NCBI GenBank assembly: GCA_946122785.1
Contig: CAMGYJ010000005.1
Span: 67,406,200 to 67,470,199, forward strand
Source: Linum tenue
Taxonomy: Eukaryota; Streptophyta; Magnoliopsida; Malpighiales; Linaceae
Length of the DNA stretch: 64,000 bases
Direction of reading: 5' to 3'
A program made the position numbers and the translations under genes. The number at the start of each line of letters is the position of its first letter. Within the stretch, counting starts at the first letter, position 1. A model generated the notes under the pieces. It ran no database searches. It had not been told where the DNA came from and worked only from the letters and a program-made list of their open reading frames with translations. Of this stretch, positions 37,529 to 51,673 are shown one piece after another.

Positions 37529-38869
37529 GCTGTACTCGTTGCCCATCTCAGTGTGTTTTTCATTTTAGACTTTTGTGTGTTTGCTCCATGTGTGAGGAGC
37601 TTGAACTTAGTGTCGTTTGTTTTTGTTTTTGTTTTTCTTTTGTGGATTGTTTATGTTGTGGCCGTCTGGGCTAACACTTATCCCTAACGCACAGTGTGCT
37701 AGTGTGTTCTTGGTGTTCGATTCGTGTAGCACTGTCCATCTTCCCATTTGTTTCTCGCTGACTGGTCCACTTCCAGTCCCCCAGCAGTATTTCAATCCGG
37801 TAACATCGTTCCCCTTATCTCTCCCTCTACTCCATTGAGGGCAATGTCGTGCTTAAGTGTGGGGGGTGCTTTGTATCGGTTGGAATCTATATTTGTGTGC
37901 TTGGAGCCTAGTCCGCTGTCCGAATCTTACGATTTGAGGGCTCCAAGTACTATGTTTGATCATATTGGCACTGTGTTTTGATTGATGAATTGAATGGTTT
38001 TTGAATTGATGCATGACAGCTTGATTGTGACTAGGACAACCTATGATGAGGACTGAGACGTGCAGTAGAATTATGTAGGGGTTCAGTTTTTCAACTGTTT
38101 GCTTACCAACTGTGACTTGGATTGATCACTTGTTCTTGACAGTCGTTTATGCATCTAGTTCAGGGAATCAGAATGTGAGATAGAGCATATAGGTAGCCAT
38201 TTGAGATTTGAGCCTGCTCGTTTCTTTCTTGTGCAATAGATCCCTCTTCCATGATGTGTAGCATTCACGTTGTCACTAGCTAAGATGATGGGGGCATAGG
38301 ATTAGCCCACGACCAAATTGACTGTCCTGATGTGTCATATCCCCTAGTCAGCGCCTTTGAGTCGTGTGTTATCCCTTCTTTCGGTCTACAATGAAAAATC
38401 ACCCTTTTGCGTCTTTTAGAAGGTTCCACAGAGTGGTTTTTACATGTTCTCTACTGTTTCTGCTAAATTTAATGTGAGTGTTGGAGGTAGTGCTTAAAAG
38501 TTGGGCATGTGTTTGAAATATGTGCAGAAGGGTGGCTCTCTTAAGAAATGAAAAGAAAATGAAAGAAAAAACAAAGAAAAATTGAAAGCAAAAGAGAGCC
38601 ACTACCAAAAATCTGAACCTAACTAAGGAGCTAGGGGGACTCATTCCCGAGTGACTCTTTCCTGCTTTAGAAACCCGAACCTTTTCCTGATTTCTTACTG
38701 CTTTTACTTTAAACAACAATCACTCGACTTAGTTGGCTAGATAATAGATAATCACGGAGTAGGCAGTAGAACTAGACCCCGGCTTGATAATAGAACTTGC
38801 CTGTTACTGCATTCTCGGACTGCGATTACACTTCGTCGCAGTTTGGTGTTGTGGTTTGGCGTGTCAATA
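37529..38869 (+). other. Athila element 3, 3' UTR
   Basis: Non-coding; aligns with 8110-9100 of element 1. The purine motif AAGTGTGGGGGG is at 37855-37866. After about 38600 the two copies stop matching by eye. It ends at the satellite without an LTR. Confidence 0.7.
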
Positions 38870-41800
38870 TGCACGCGTACGAACTCTTAGTACCGAGTTA
38901 AAATTGTACAATAAGGTGGATTTGAACTCCAAATGTGTTGTAATGTTGATGGACATGTGATTCTTTTATTGGTTTAGTAATATAAACACATAAACCGCTG
39001 AATTGTGTCATAATGAAAAGATGTGCACAAGTACGAACTATTAGGACCGAGTCCAAATTGTACAATAAGGTGGACTTTTACTCCAAATGTCTTGCAATGT
39101 TGATAGACATGTGATTCAATGATTGGTTTAGTCATATAAACACATAAAACCGCTGAATTGTGTCATAATGAAAAGATGTGCACGAGTACGAACTCTTAGT
39201 CCCGAGTCCAAATTGCACAATAAGGTGGATTTGCACTCCAAATGTCTTGTAATGTTGATAGACATATGATTCTAAGATTGGTTTAGTCATGTAAACACAT
39301 AAACCGCTGAATTGTGTCATAATGAAAAGATGTGCACGAGTACGAACTATTAGTACCGAGTCCAAATTGTACAATAAGGTGGTTTTGCACTCGAAATGTC
39401 TTGTAATGTTGATGGAGAAGTGATTCAATGATTGGTTTAGTCATATAAACACATAAACCGCTTAATTGTGTCATAATGACAAGACGTGCTCGAGTTCGAA
39501 CTCTTAGTACCGAGTCTAAATTGTACAATAAGGTGGATTTGCACTCCAAATGTCTTGTAATGTTGATAAAAATGCGATTCTTTGATTGGTTTAGTCATAT
39601 AAACACATAAACCGCTTAATTTTGTCATAATGATAAGATGTGCAAGCGTACAAACTCTAAGTACCGAGTTCAAATTGTACAATAAGTTGGATTTGTACTC
39701 CAAATGTGTGTTAATGATGATGGACATGTGATTCTTAGTCATATAAACACATAAACCGCTTAATTGTGTCATAATGACAAGACGTGCACGAGTACGAACT
39801 CTTAGTACCGAGTCCAAATTGTACAATAAGGTGAATATGCACTCCAAATGTCTTGTAATGTTGATAGACATGTGATTTTTCGATTGGTTTAGTCATGTAA
39901 ACACATAAAAACTTAATTGTATCATAATGAAAAGATGTGCACGAGTACGAACTCTTAGTACCGCGTCCAAATTGTACAATAAGGTGGATTTGCACTCCAA
40001 ATGTCTTGTAATGTTGATGGACATGTGATTCAATGATTGGTTTAGTCATATAAACACATAAACCGCTTAATTGTGTCATAATGAAGAGATGTGAACGAGT
40101 AAGAACTCTTAGTACCGAATCCAAATTGTACAATAAGGTGGATTTTTACTCCAAATGTCTTGTAATGTTGGTAGACATGTGATTCAATGATTGGTTTAGT
40201 CATATAAACACATAAACCGCTGAATTTTGTCATAATGAAAAGATGTGCACGAGTACGATCTCTTAGTACCGTGTCCAAATTGTACAATAAGGTGGATATG
40301 CACTTCAAATTTCTTGTAATGTTGATAGACATGTGATTCTTTGATTGGTTTAGTCATGTAAACACATAAAAAGCTTAATTGTATCATAATGAAAAGATGC
40401 CCACGAGTACGAACTCTTAGTACCGTGTCCAAATTGTACAATCAGGTGGATTTGCACTCCAAATATCTTGTAATGTTGATGGACATGTTATTCAATGATT
40501 GGTTTAGTCATATAAACACATAAACCGCTTAATTGTGTCATAATGACATGATGTGCACGAGTAGGAACTCTTAGTACCGAGTCTAAATTGTAAAATAATT
40601 TGGATTTGCACTCCAAATGTCTTATAATGTTGATAGAAATGTGATTCTTTGATTGGTTTAGCCATATAAAAACATAAACCGCTTAATTTTTTCATAATGA
40701 TAAGCTTTGCAAGCGTACGAACTCTTAGTACCGAGTCCAAATTATACAATCAGGTAGATTTGCACTCCAAATGTCTTGTAATGTTGATGGACATGTGATT
40801 CAATGATTGGTTTAGTCATATAAACACATAAACCGCTTAATTGTGTCATAATGACAAGAAGTGAATTAGTACGAACTCTTAGTACCGAGTCCAAAATGTA
40901 CAGTAAGGTGGTTTTGCACTCGAAATGTCTTGTAATGTTGATGGACAAGTGATTCAATGATTGGTTTAGTCATATAAACACATAAACCGCTTAATTGTGT
41001 CATAATGACAAGGCGGGCTCGAGTTCGAACTCTTAGTACTGAGTCTAAATTGTACAATAAGGTGGATTTGCAGTCCAAATGTCTTGTAATGTTGACAGAA
41101 ATGCGATTCTTTGATTGGTTTAGTCATATAAACACATAAACCGCTTAATTTTGTCATAATGATAAGATGTGCAAGCGTACGAACTCTAAGTACCGAGTTC
41201 AAATTGTACAATAAGTTGGATTTATACTCCAAATGTGTCATAATGATGATGGACATGTGATTCTTTTATTGGTTTATTCATATAAACACATAAACCGCTT
41301 AATTGTTTCATGATGACAAGACGTGCACGAGTACGAACTCTTAGTACCGAGTCCAAATTGTACAATAAGGTGGATATTCACTCCAAATGTCTTGTAATGT
41401 TGATAGAAATGTGATTCTTTGATTGGTTTAGTCAGGTAACCACATAAAAAGCTTAATTGTATCATAATGAAAAGATGTGCACGAGTACGAACTCTTAGTA
41501 CCGCGTCCAAATTGTACAATAAGGTGGATTTGCACTCCAAAAGTCTTGTAATGTTGATGGACATGTGATTCAATGATTGGTTTAGTCATATAAACACATA
41601 AACCGCTTAATTGTGTCATAATGACAAGATGTGCACGAGTACGAACTTTTAGTACCGAATCCAAATTGTACAATAAGGTGGATTTTCACTCCAAATGTCT
41701 TGTAATGTTGATAGACATGTGATTAAATGATTGGTTTAGTCATATAATCACATAAACCGCTGAATTGTGTCATAATGAAAAGATGTGCACGAGTACGATC

Positions 41801-42409
41801 TCTTAGTAACGAGTCCAAATTGCACAATAAGGTGGATTTGCACTCCAAATATCTTGTAATGTTGATGTACATGTGATTCAATGTTTGGTTTAGTTATATA
41901 TACACATAAACCGCTTAATTGTGTCATAATGACCAGAAGTGAATTAGTACGAAATCTTAGTACCGAGTCCAAATTGTACAATAAGGTGGATTTTCACTCC
42001 AAATGTCTTGTAATGTTTATAGACATGTGATTCTTTGATTTCTTTAGTCATATAAACACATAAATCGCTTAATTGTGTCATAATGACAAGACGTGCTCGA
42101 GTTCGAACTCTTAGTACCGAGTCCAAATTGTACAATAAGGTGGATTTGCACTCCAAATGTCATGAAATGTTGATAGACATGTGATTCTTTAATTGGTTTA
42201 GTCATATAAACACATAAACTGCTTAATTGTGTCATAATAACAAGAAGTGAGTGAGTACGAACTCCAAGTACCGAGTCCAAATTGTACTATAAGGTGGATT
42301 TGCACTCCAAGTGTCTTGTAATGTTGATGGACATGAGATTCAATAATTGGTTTAGTCAAATAAACACATAAACCGCTTAATTGTGTCATAATGACAAGAT
42401 GTGCACGAG

Positions 42410-45400
42410 TACGAACTCTTAGTACCGAGTCCAAATTGCACAATAAGGTGGATTTGCACTCCAAATGTCTTGTAATGTTGATAGACATATGATTCTAAGA
42501 TTGGTTTAGTCATATAAACACATAAACCGCTTAATTGTGTCATAATGACAAGACGTGCTCGAGTTTGAACTCTTAGTACCGAGTCTAAATTGTACAATAA
42601 GGTGGATTTGCACTCCAAATGTCTTGTAATGTTGATAGAAATAAGATTCTTTGATTGGTTTAGTCATATAAACACATAAACCGCTTAATTTTGTCATAAT
42701 GATAAGATGTGCAAGGGTACAAACTCTAAGTACCGAGTTCAAATTGTACAATAAGTTGGATTTGTACTCCAAATGTGTGTTAATGATGATGGACATGTGA
42801 TTCTTAGTCATATAAACACATAAACCGCTTAATTGTGTCATAATGACAAGACGTGCACGAGTACGAACTCTTAGTACCGAGTCCAAATTGTACAATAAGG
42901 TGAATATGCACTCCAAATGTCTTGTAATGTTGATAGACATGTGATTTTTCGATTGGTTTAGTCATGTAAACACATAAAAAACTTAATTGTATCATAATGA
43001 AAAGATGTGCACGAGTACGAAGTCTTAGTACCGCGTCCAAATTGTACAATAAGGTGGATTTGCACTCCAAATGTCTTGTAATGTTGATGGACATGTGATT
43101 CAATGATTGGTTTAGTCATATAAACACATAAATCGCTTAATTGTGTCATAATGAAGAGATGTGCACGAGTAAGAACTCTTAGTACCGAATCCAAATTGTA
43201 CAATAAGGTGGATTTTTACTCCAAATGTCTTGTAATGTTGGTAGACATGTGATTCAATGATTGGTTTAGTCATATAAACACATAAACCGCTGAATTTTGT
43301 CATAATGAAAAGATGTGCACGAGTACGATCTCTTAGTACCGAGTCCAAATTGTACAATAAGGTGGATATGCACTTCAAATTTCTTGTAATGTTGATAGAC
43401 ATGTGATTCTTTGATTGGTTTAGTCATGTAAACACATAGAAAGCTTAATTGTATCATAATGAAAAGATGTGCACGAGTACGAACTCTTAGTACCGCGTCC
43501 AAATTGTACAATCAGGTGGATTTGCACTCCAAATATCTTGTAATGTTGATGGACATGTTATTCAATGATTGGTTTAGTCATAAAAACACATAAACCGCTT
43601 AATTGTGTCATAATGACATGATGTGCACGAGTAGGAACTCTTAGTACCGAGTCTAAATTGTAAAATAATTTGGATTTTCACTCCAAATGTCTTATAATGT
43701 TGATAGAAAAGTGATTCTTTGATTGGTTTAGCCATATAAACACATAAACCGCTTAATTTAGTCATAATGATAAGATTTGCAAGCGTACGAACTCTTAGTA
43801 CCGAGTCAAAATTATACAATCAGCTAGATTTGCACTCCAAATGTCTTGTAATGTTGATGGACATGTGATTCAATGATTGGTTTAGTCATATAAACACATA
43901 AACCGCTTAATTGTGTCATAATGACAAGAAGTGAATGAGTACGAACTCTTAGTACCGAGTCCAAAATGTACAATAAGGTGGTTTTGCACTCGAAATGTCT
44001 TGTAATTTTGATGGACAAGTGATTCAATGATTGGTTTAGTCATATAAACACATAAACCGCTTAATTGTGTCATAATGACAAGGCGTGCTCGAGTACGAAC
44101 TCTTAGTACCGAGTCCAAATTGCACAATAAGGTGGATTTGCACTCCAAATGTCTTGTAATGTTGATAGACATATGATTCTAAGATTGGTTTAGTCATATA
44201 AACACATAAACCGCTTAATTGTGTCATAATGACAAGACGTGCTCGAGTTTGAACTCTTAGTACCGAGTCTAAATTGTACAATAAGGTGGATTTGCACTCC
44301 AAATGTCTTGTAATGTTGATAGAAATGAGATTCTTTGATTGGTTTAGTCATATAAACACATAAACCGCTTAATTTTGTCATAATGATAAGATGTGCAAGG
44401 GTACAAACTCTAAGTACCGAGTTCAAATTGTACAATAAGTTGGATTTGTACTCCAAATGTGTGTTAATGATGATGGACATGTGATTCTTAGTCATATAAA
44501 CACATAAACCGCTTAATTGTGTCATAATGACAAGACGTGCACGAGTACGAACTCTTAGTACCGAGTCCAAATTGTACAATAAGGTGAATATGCACTCCAA
44601 ATGTCTTGTAATGTTGATAGACATGTGATTTTTCGATTGGTTTAGTCATGTAAACACATAAAAAACTTAATTGTATCATAATGAAAAGATGTGCACGAGT
44701 ACGAAGTCTTAGTACCGCGTCCAAATTGTACAATAAGGTGGATTTGCACTCCAAATGTCTTGTAATGTTGATGGACATGTGATTCAATGATTGGTTTAGT
44801 CATATAAACACATAAATCGCTTAATTGTGTCATAATGAAGAGATGTGCACGAGTAAGAACTCTTAGTACCGAATCCAAATTGTACAATAAGGTGGATTTT
44901 TACTCCAAATGTCTTGTAATGTTGGTAGACATGTGATTCAATGATTGGTTTAGTCATATAAACACATAAACCGCTGAATTTTGTCATAATGAAAAGATGT
45001 GCACGAGTACGATCTCTTAGTACCGAGTCCAAATTGTACAATAAGGTGGATATGCACTTCAAATTTCTTGTAATGTTGATAGACATGTGATTCTTTGATT
45101 GGTTTAGTCATGTAAACACATAGAAAGCTTAATTGTATCATAATGAAAAGATGTGCACGAGTACGAACTCTTAGTACCGCGTCCAAATTGTACAATCAGG
45201 TGGATTTGCACTCCAAATATCTTGTAATGTTGATGGACATGTTATTCAATGATTGGTTTAGTCATAAAAACACATAAACCGCTTAATTGTGTCATAATGA
45301 CATGATGTGCACGAGTAGGAACTCTTAGTACCGAGTCTAAATTGTAAAATAATTTGGATTTTCACTCCAAATGTCTTATAATGTTGATAGAAAAGTGATT

Positions 45401-47461
45401 CTTTGATTGGTTTAGCCATATAAACACATAAACCGCTTAATTTAGTCATAATGATAAGATTTGCAAGCGTACGAACTCTTAGTACCGAGTCAAAATTATA
45501 CAATCAGCTAGATTTGCACTCCAAATGTCTTGTAATGTTGATGGACATGTGATTCAATGATTGGTTTAGTCATATAAACACATAAACCGCTTAATTGTGT
45601 CATAATGACAAGAAGTGAATGAGTACGAACTCTTAGTACCGAGTCCAAAATGTACAATAAGGTGGTTTTGCACTCGAAATGTCTTGTAATTTTGATGGAC
45701 AAGTGATTCAATGATTGGTTTAGTCATATAAACACATAAACCGCTTAATTGTGTCATAATGACAAGGCGTGCTCGAGTACGAACTCTTAGTACCGAGTCC
45801 AAATTGCACAATAAGGTGGATTTGCCCTCCAAATGTCTTGTAATGTTGATAGACATATGATTCTAAGATTGTTTTAGTCATATAAACACATAAACCGCTT
45901 AATTGTGTCATAATGACAAGACGTGCTCGAGTTTGAACTCTTAGTACCGAGTCTAAATTGTACAATAAGGTGGATTTGCACTCCAAATGTCTTGTAATGT
46001 TGATAGAAATGAGATTCTTTGATTGGTTTAGTCATATAAACACATAAACCGCTTAATTTTGTCATAATGATAAGATGTGCAAGGGTACAAACTCTAAGTA
46101 CCGAGTTCAAATTGTACAATAAGTTGGATTTGTACTCCAAATGTGTGTTAATGATGATGGACATGTGATTCTTAGTCATATAAACACATAAACCGCTTAA
46201 TTGTGTCATAATGACAAGACGTGCACGAGTACGAACTCTTAGTACCGAGTCCAAATTGTACAATAAGGTGAATATGCACTCCAAATGTCTTGTAATGTTG
46301 ATAGACATGTGATTTTTCGATTGGTTTAGTCATGTAAACACATAAAAAACTTAATTGTATCATAATGAAAAGATGTGCACGAGTACGAAGTCTTAGTACC
46401 GCGTCCAAATTGTACAATAAGGTGGATTTGCACTCCAAATGTCTTGTAATGTTGATGGACATGTGATTCAATGATTGGTTTAGTCATATAAACACATAAA
46501 TCGCTTAATTGTGTCATAATGAAGAGATGTGCACGAGTAAGAACTCTTAGTACCGAATCCAAATTGTACAATAAGGTGGATTTTTACTCCAAATGTCTTG
46601 TAATGTTGGTAGACATGTGATTCAATGATTGGTTTAGTCATATAAACACATAAACCGCTGAATTTTGTCATAATGAAAAGATGTGCACGAGTACGATCTC
46701 TTAGTACCGAGTCCAAATTGTACAATAAGGTGGATATGCACTTCAAATTTCTTGTAATGTTGATAGACATGTGATTCTTTGATTGGTTTAGTCATGTAAA
46801 CACATAGAAAGCTTAATTGTATCATAATGAAAAGATGTGCACGAGTACGAACTCTTAGTACCGCGTCCAAATTGTACAATCAGGTGGATTTGCACTCCAA
46901 ATATCTTGTAATGTTGATGGACATGTTATTCAATGATTGGTTTAGTCATAAAAACACATAAACCGCTTAATTGTGTCATAATGACATGATGTGCACGAGT
47001 AGGAACTCTTAGTACCGAGTCTAAATTGTAAAATAATTTGGATTTTCACTCCAAATGTCTTATAATGTTGATAGAAAAGTGATTCTTTGATTGGTTTAGC
47101 CATATAAACACATAAACCGCTTAATTTAGTCATAATGATAAGATTTGCAAGCGTACGAACTCTTAGTACCGAGTCAAAATTATACAATCAGCTAGATTTG
47201 CACTCCAAATGTCTTGTAATGTTGATGGACATGTGATTCAATGATTGGTTTAGTCATATAAACACATAAACCGCTTAATTGTGTCATAATGACAAGAAGT
47301 GAATGAGTACGAACTCTTAGTACCGAGTCCAAAATGTACAATAAGGTGGTTTTGCACTCGAAATGTCTTGTAATTTTGATGGACAAGTGATTCAATGATT
47401 GGTTTAGTCATATAAACACATAAACCGCTTAATTGTGTCATAATGACAAGGCGTGCTCGAG
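42410..47461 (-). repeat. three near-identical 1684-bp higher-order units
   Basis: Features at 42506, 44190 and 45874 and at 43112, 44796 and 46480 are spaced by exactly 1684 bp. 1684 is 11 monomers minus 10 bp, and one monomer has a 10-bp deletion (GATTCTTAGTCAT instead of the longer form) at about 42811, 44487 and 46171. By eye the three copies differ at only a few bases. A more diverged partial copy begins near 39437. Confidence 0.9.
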
Positions 47462-48327
47462 TTCAAACTCTTAGTACCGAGTCTAAATTGTACAATAAGG
47501 TGGATTTGCACTCCAAATGTCTTGTAATGTTGATAGAAATGCGATTCTTTGATTGGTTTAGTCATATAAACACATAAACCGCTTAATTTTGTCATAATGA
47601 TAAGATGTGCAAGCGTACGAACTCTAAGTACAGAGTTCAAATTGTACAATAAGTTGGATTTGTACTCCAAATGTGTCATAATGATGATGGACATGTGATT
47701 CTTTTATTGGTTTAGTCATATAAACACATAAACCGCTTAATTGTTTCATAATGACAAGACGTGCACGAGTACGAACTCTTAGTACCGAGTCCAAATTGTA
47801 CAATAAGGTGGATATTCACTCCAAATGTCTTGTAATGTTGATAGAAATGTGATTCTTTGATTGGTTTAGTCATGTAAACACATAAAAAGCTTAATTGTGT
47901 CATAATGAAAAGATGTGCACGAGTACGAACTCTTAGTACCGCGTCCAAATTGTACAATAAGGTGGATTTGCACTCCAAAATTCTTGTAATGTTGATGGAC
48001 ATGTGATTCAATGATTGGTTTAGTCATATAAACACATAAATCGCTTAATTGTGTCATAATGACAAGATGTGCACGAGTACGAACTCTTAGTACCGAATCC
48101 AAATTGTACAATAAGGTGGATTTTTACTCCAAATGTCTTGTAATGTTGATAGACATGTGATTCAATGATTGGTTTAGTCATATAAACACATAAAACGCTT
48201 AATTGTGTCATAATGACAAGACGTGCACGAGTACGAACTCTTAATACAGAGGTCAAATTGTACAATAAGGTGGATTTGCACTCCAAATGTCATGTAATGT
48301 TGATAGACATGTGATTCTTTAATTCGT

Positions 48328-51300
48328 TTAGTCATATAAACACATAAACCGCTTAATTGTGTTATAATAAGAAGAAGTGAGTGAGTACGAACTCCAAGTA
48401 CCGAGTCCAAATTGTACAATAAGGTGGATTTGCACTCCAAATGTCTTGTAATGTTGATGGACATGTGATTCAATAATTTGTTTAGTCAAATAAACACATA
48501 AACCGCTTAATTGTGTCATAATGACAAGATGTGCACGAGTACGAACTCTTAGTACCGAGTACAAATTGCACAATAAGGTGGATTTGCACTCGAAATGTCT
48601 TGTAATGTTGGTGGACATGTGATTCATTGATTGGTTTAGTCATATAAACACATAAACCGCTTAATTGTGTCATAATGACAAGAAGTGAATGAGTACGAAC
48701 TCTTAATACCGAGTCCTAATTGTACAATAAGGTGGTTTTGCACTCGAAATGTCTTGTAATGTTGATGGACAAGTGATTCAATGATTGGTTTAGTCATATA
48801 AACACATAAACCGCTTAATTGTATCATAATGAAAAGACGTGCTCGAGTCTAAATTGTACAATAAGGTGCAATTCTACTCCATATGTCTTGTAATGTTGAT
48901 AGAAATGTGATTCTTTGATTGGTTTAGTCATATAATCACATAAAACGATTAATTGTGTCATAATGACAAGACGTGCACGAGTACAAACTCTTAATACCGA
49001 GTCCAAATTGTACAATAAGGTGGATTTTTACTCCTAATGTCTTGTAATGTTGATGGACATGTGATTCAATGATTGGTTTAGTCATATAAACACATACACC
49101 GCTTAATTGTGTCATAATGACAAGATGTGCACGAGTACGAACTCTTAGTACCGAGTTCAAATTGTACAATAAGGTGGTTTTGCACTCGAAATGTCTTGTA
49201 ATGTTGATGGACAAGTGCTTCAATGATTGGTTTAGTCATATAAACACATAAACCGCTTAATTGTGTCATAATGACAATGCGTGCTCGAGTTCGAACTCTT
49301 AGTACCGAGTCTAAATTGTACAATAAGGTGGATTTGCACTACAAATGTCTTTTAATGTTGATAGAAATGCGATTCTTTGATTGGTTTAGTCATATAAATA
49401 CATAAACCCCTTAATTTTATCATAATGATAAGATGTGCAAGCGTACGAACTCTAAGTACCGAGTTCAAATAGTACAATAAGTTGGATTTGTACTCCAAAT
49501 GTGTCGTAATGATGATGGACATGTGATTCTTTTATTGGTTAAGTCATATAAACACATAAACCGCTTAATTGTTTCATAATGACAAGACGTGCACGAGTAC
49601 GAACTCTTAGTACCGAGTCCAAATTGTACAATAAGGTGGATTTGCACTCCAAATGTCTTGTAATGTTGATGGACATGTGATTCAATGATTGGTTTAGTCA
49701 TATAAACACATAAACCCCTTAATTGTGTCATAATGACAAGATGTGCACGAGTACGAACTCTTAGTACCGAATCAAAATTGTACAATAAGGTGGATTTTTA
49801 CTCCAAATGTCTTGTAATGTTGATAGACATGTGATTCAATGATTGGTTTAGTCATATAATCACATAAAACGCTGAATTGTGTCATAATGAAAACATGTGC
49901 ACGAGTACGATCTCTTAGTAACGAGTCCAAATTGCACAATAAGGTGGATTTGCACTCCAAATATCTTGTAATGTTGATGTACATGTGATTCAATGATTGG
50001 TTTAGTTATATCTACACATAAACCGCTTAATTGTGTCATAATGACTAGAAGTGAATGAGTACGAACTCCAAGTACCGATTCCAAATTGTACAATAAGGTG
50101 GATTTGCACTCCAAATGTCTTGTAATGTTGATGGACATGTGATTCAATAATTGGTTTAGTCAAATAAACACATAAACCGCTTAAATGTGTCATAATGACA
50201 AGATGTGCACGAGTACGAACTCTTAGTACCGAGTACAAATTGCACAATAAGGTGGATTTGCACTCGAAATGTCTTGTAATGTTGGTGGACATGTGATTCA
50301 TTGATTGGTTTAGTCATATAAACACATAAACCGCTTAATTGTGTCATAATGACAAGAAGTGAATGAGTACGAACTCTTAATACCGAGTCCTAATTGTACA
50401 ATAAGGTGGTTTTGCACTCGAAATGTCTTGTAATGTTGATGGACAAGTGATTCAATGATTGGTTTAGTCATATAAACACATAAACCGCTTAATTGTATCA
50501 TAATGACAAGACGTGCTCGAGTCTAAATTGTACAATAAGGTGCAATTCCACTCCATATGTCTTGTAATGTTGATAGAAATGTGATTCTTTGATTGGTTTA
50601 GTCATATTAACACATAAATCGCTTAATTTTGTTATAATTACAAGATGTGCAAGCGTACGAACTCTTAGTACCAAGTTCAAATTGTACAATAAGTTGGATT
50701 TGTACTCCAAATGTGTTGTAAGGATGATGGACATGTGATTCTTTTATTGGTTGAGTCATATAATCACATAAAACGATTAATTGTGTCATAATGACAAGAC
50801 GTGCACGAGTACAAACTCTTAATACCGAGTCCAAATTGTACAATAAGGTGGATTTTTACTCCTAATGTCTTGTAATGTTGATGGACATGTGATTCAATGA
50901 TTGGTTTAGTCATATAAACACATAAACCGCTTAATTGTGTCATAATGACAAGATGTGCACGAGTACGAACTCTTAGTACCGAGTCCAAATTGTACAATAA
51001 GGTGGTTTTGCACTCGAAATGTCTTGTAATGTTGATGGACAAGTGCTTCAATGATTGGTTTAGTCATATAAACACATAAACCGCTTAATTGTGTCCTAAT
51101 GACAAGGCGTGCTCGAGTTCGAACTCTTAGTACCGAGTCTAAATTGTACAATAACGTGGATTTGCACTCCAAATGTCTTGTAATGTTGATAGAATTGTGA
51201 TTCTTTGATTGGTTTAGTCATATGAACACATAAACCGCTTAATTTTGTCATAATGGTAAGATGTGCAAGCGTACGAACTCTAAGTACCGAGTTCAAATTG

Positions 51301-51673
51301 TACAATAAGTTGGATTTGTACTCCAAATGTGTCGTAATGATGATGGACATGTGATTCTTTTATTGGTTTAGTCATATAAACACATAAACCGCTTAATTGT
51401 TTCATAATGACAAGACGTGCACGAGTACGAACTCTTAGTACCGAGTCCAAATTGTACAATAAGGTGGATATTCACTCGAAATGTCTTGTAATGTTGATAG
51501 AAATGTGATTCTTTGATTGGTTTAGTCATGTAAACAATAAAATCTTAATTGTATCATAATGAAAAGATGTGCACGAGTACGAACTCTTAGTACCGTGTCC
51601 AAATTGTACAATAAGGTGGATTTGCACTCCAAATGTCTTGTAATGTTGATGGACATGTGATTCAATGATTGGT
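48328..51673 (-). repeat. pair of about 1674-bp higher-order units
   Basis: Monomers at 48328, 48482 and 48636 recur at 50002, 50156 and 50310 (1674 apart). 1674 is 11 monomers minus 20 bp, matching a monomer with a 20-bp deletion near 48840 and 50520. After that point the second copy has one extra monomer (49078 pairs with 50906, 1828 apart). Confidence 0.8.

Larger units (their letters stand above)
35886..38869 (+). mobile_element. Athila-type element 3, internal fragment without LTRs
   Basis: This fragment has the spacer, the env-like ORF (36163-37528) and about 1.3 kb of 3' UTR, collinear with 2090-9100 of element 1. It has neither LTR nor integrase. Satellite block 2 ends at 35885 and block 3 resumes at 38870 in the same orientation, with about 41 bp of a monomer missing between the two edges and no target-site duplication. 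It is a captured or heavily truncated piece, not a clean insertion. Confidence 0.85.
38870..51673 (-). repeat. 154-bp satellite block 3 (about 83 monomers)
   Basis: Same orientation as block 2 but with its own typical variant (CGAGTCCAAATTGTACAA). Units with CATGTGATTCAATGATTGG and with GATTCTTTGATTGG tend to alternate. It contains an almost perfect triple 1684-bp unit and a separate pair of about 1674-bp units. It ends at 51673, where the Tekay-like LTR begins. Confidence 0.97.

Noticed and set aside
24087..51673. Dozens of ORFs of 60-144 codons with similar peptides (for example MSINITRHLEC...)
   Set aside because: They follow the 154-bp satellite. 154 is not a multiple of three, so each ORF switches to a different phase of the repeat; there is no start context or domain. 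They are by-products of AT-rich monomers lacking stops.
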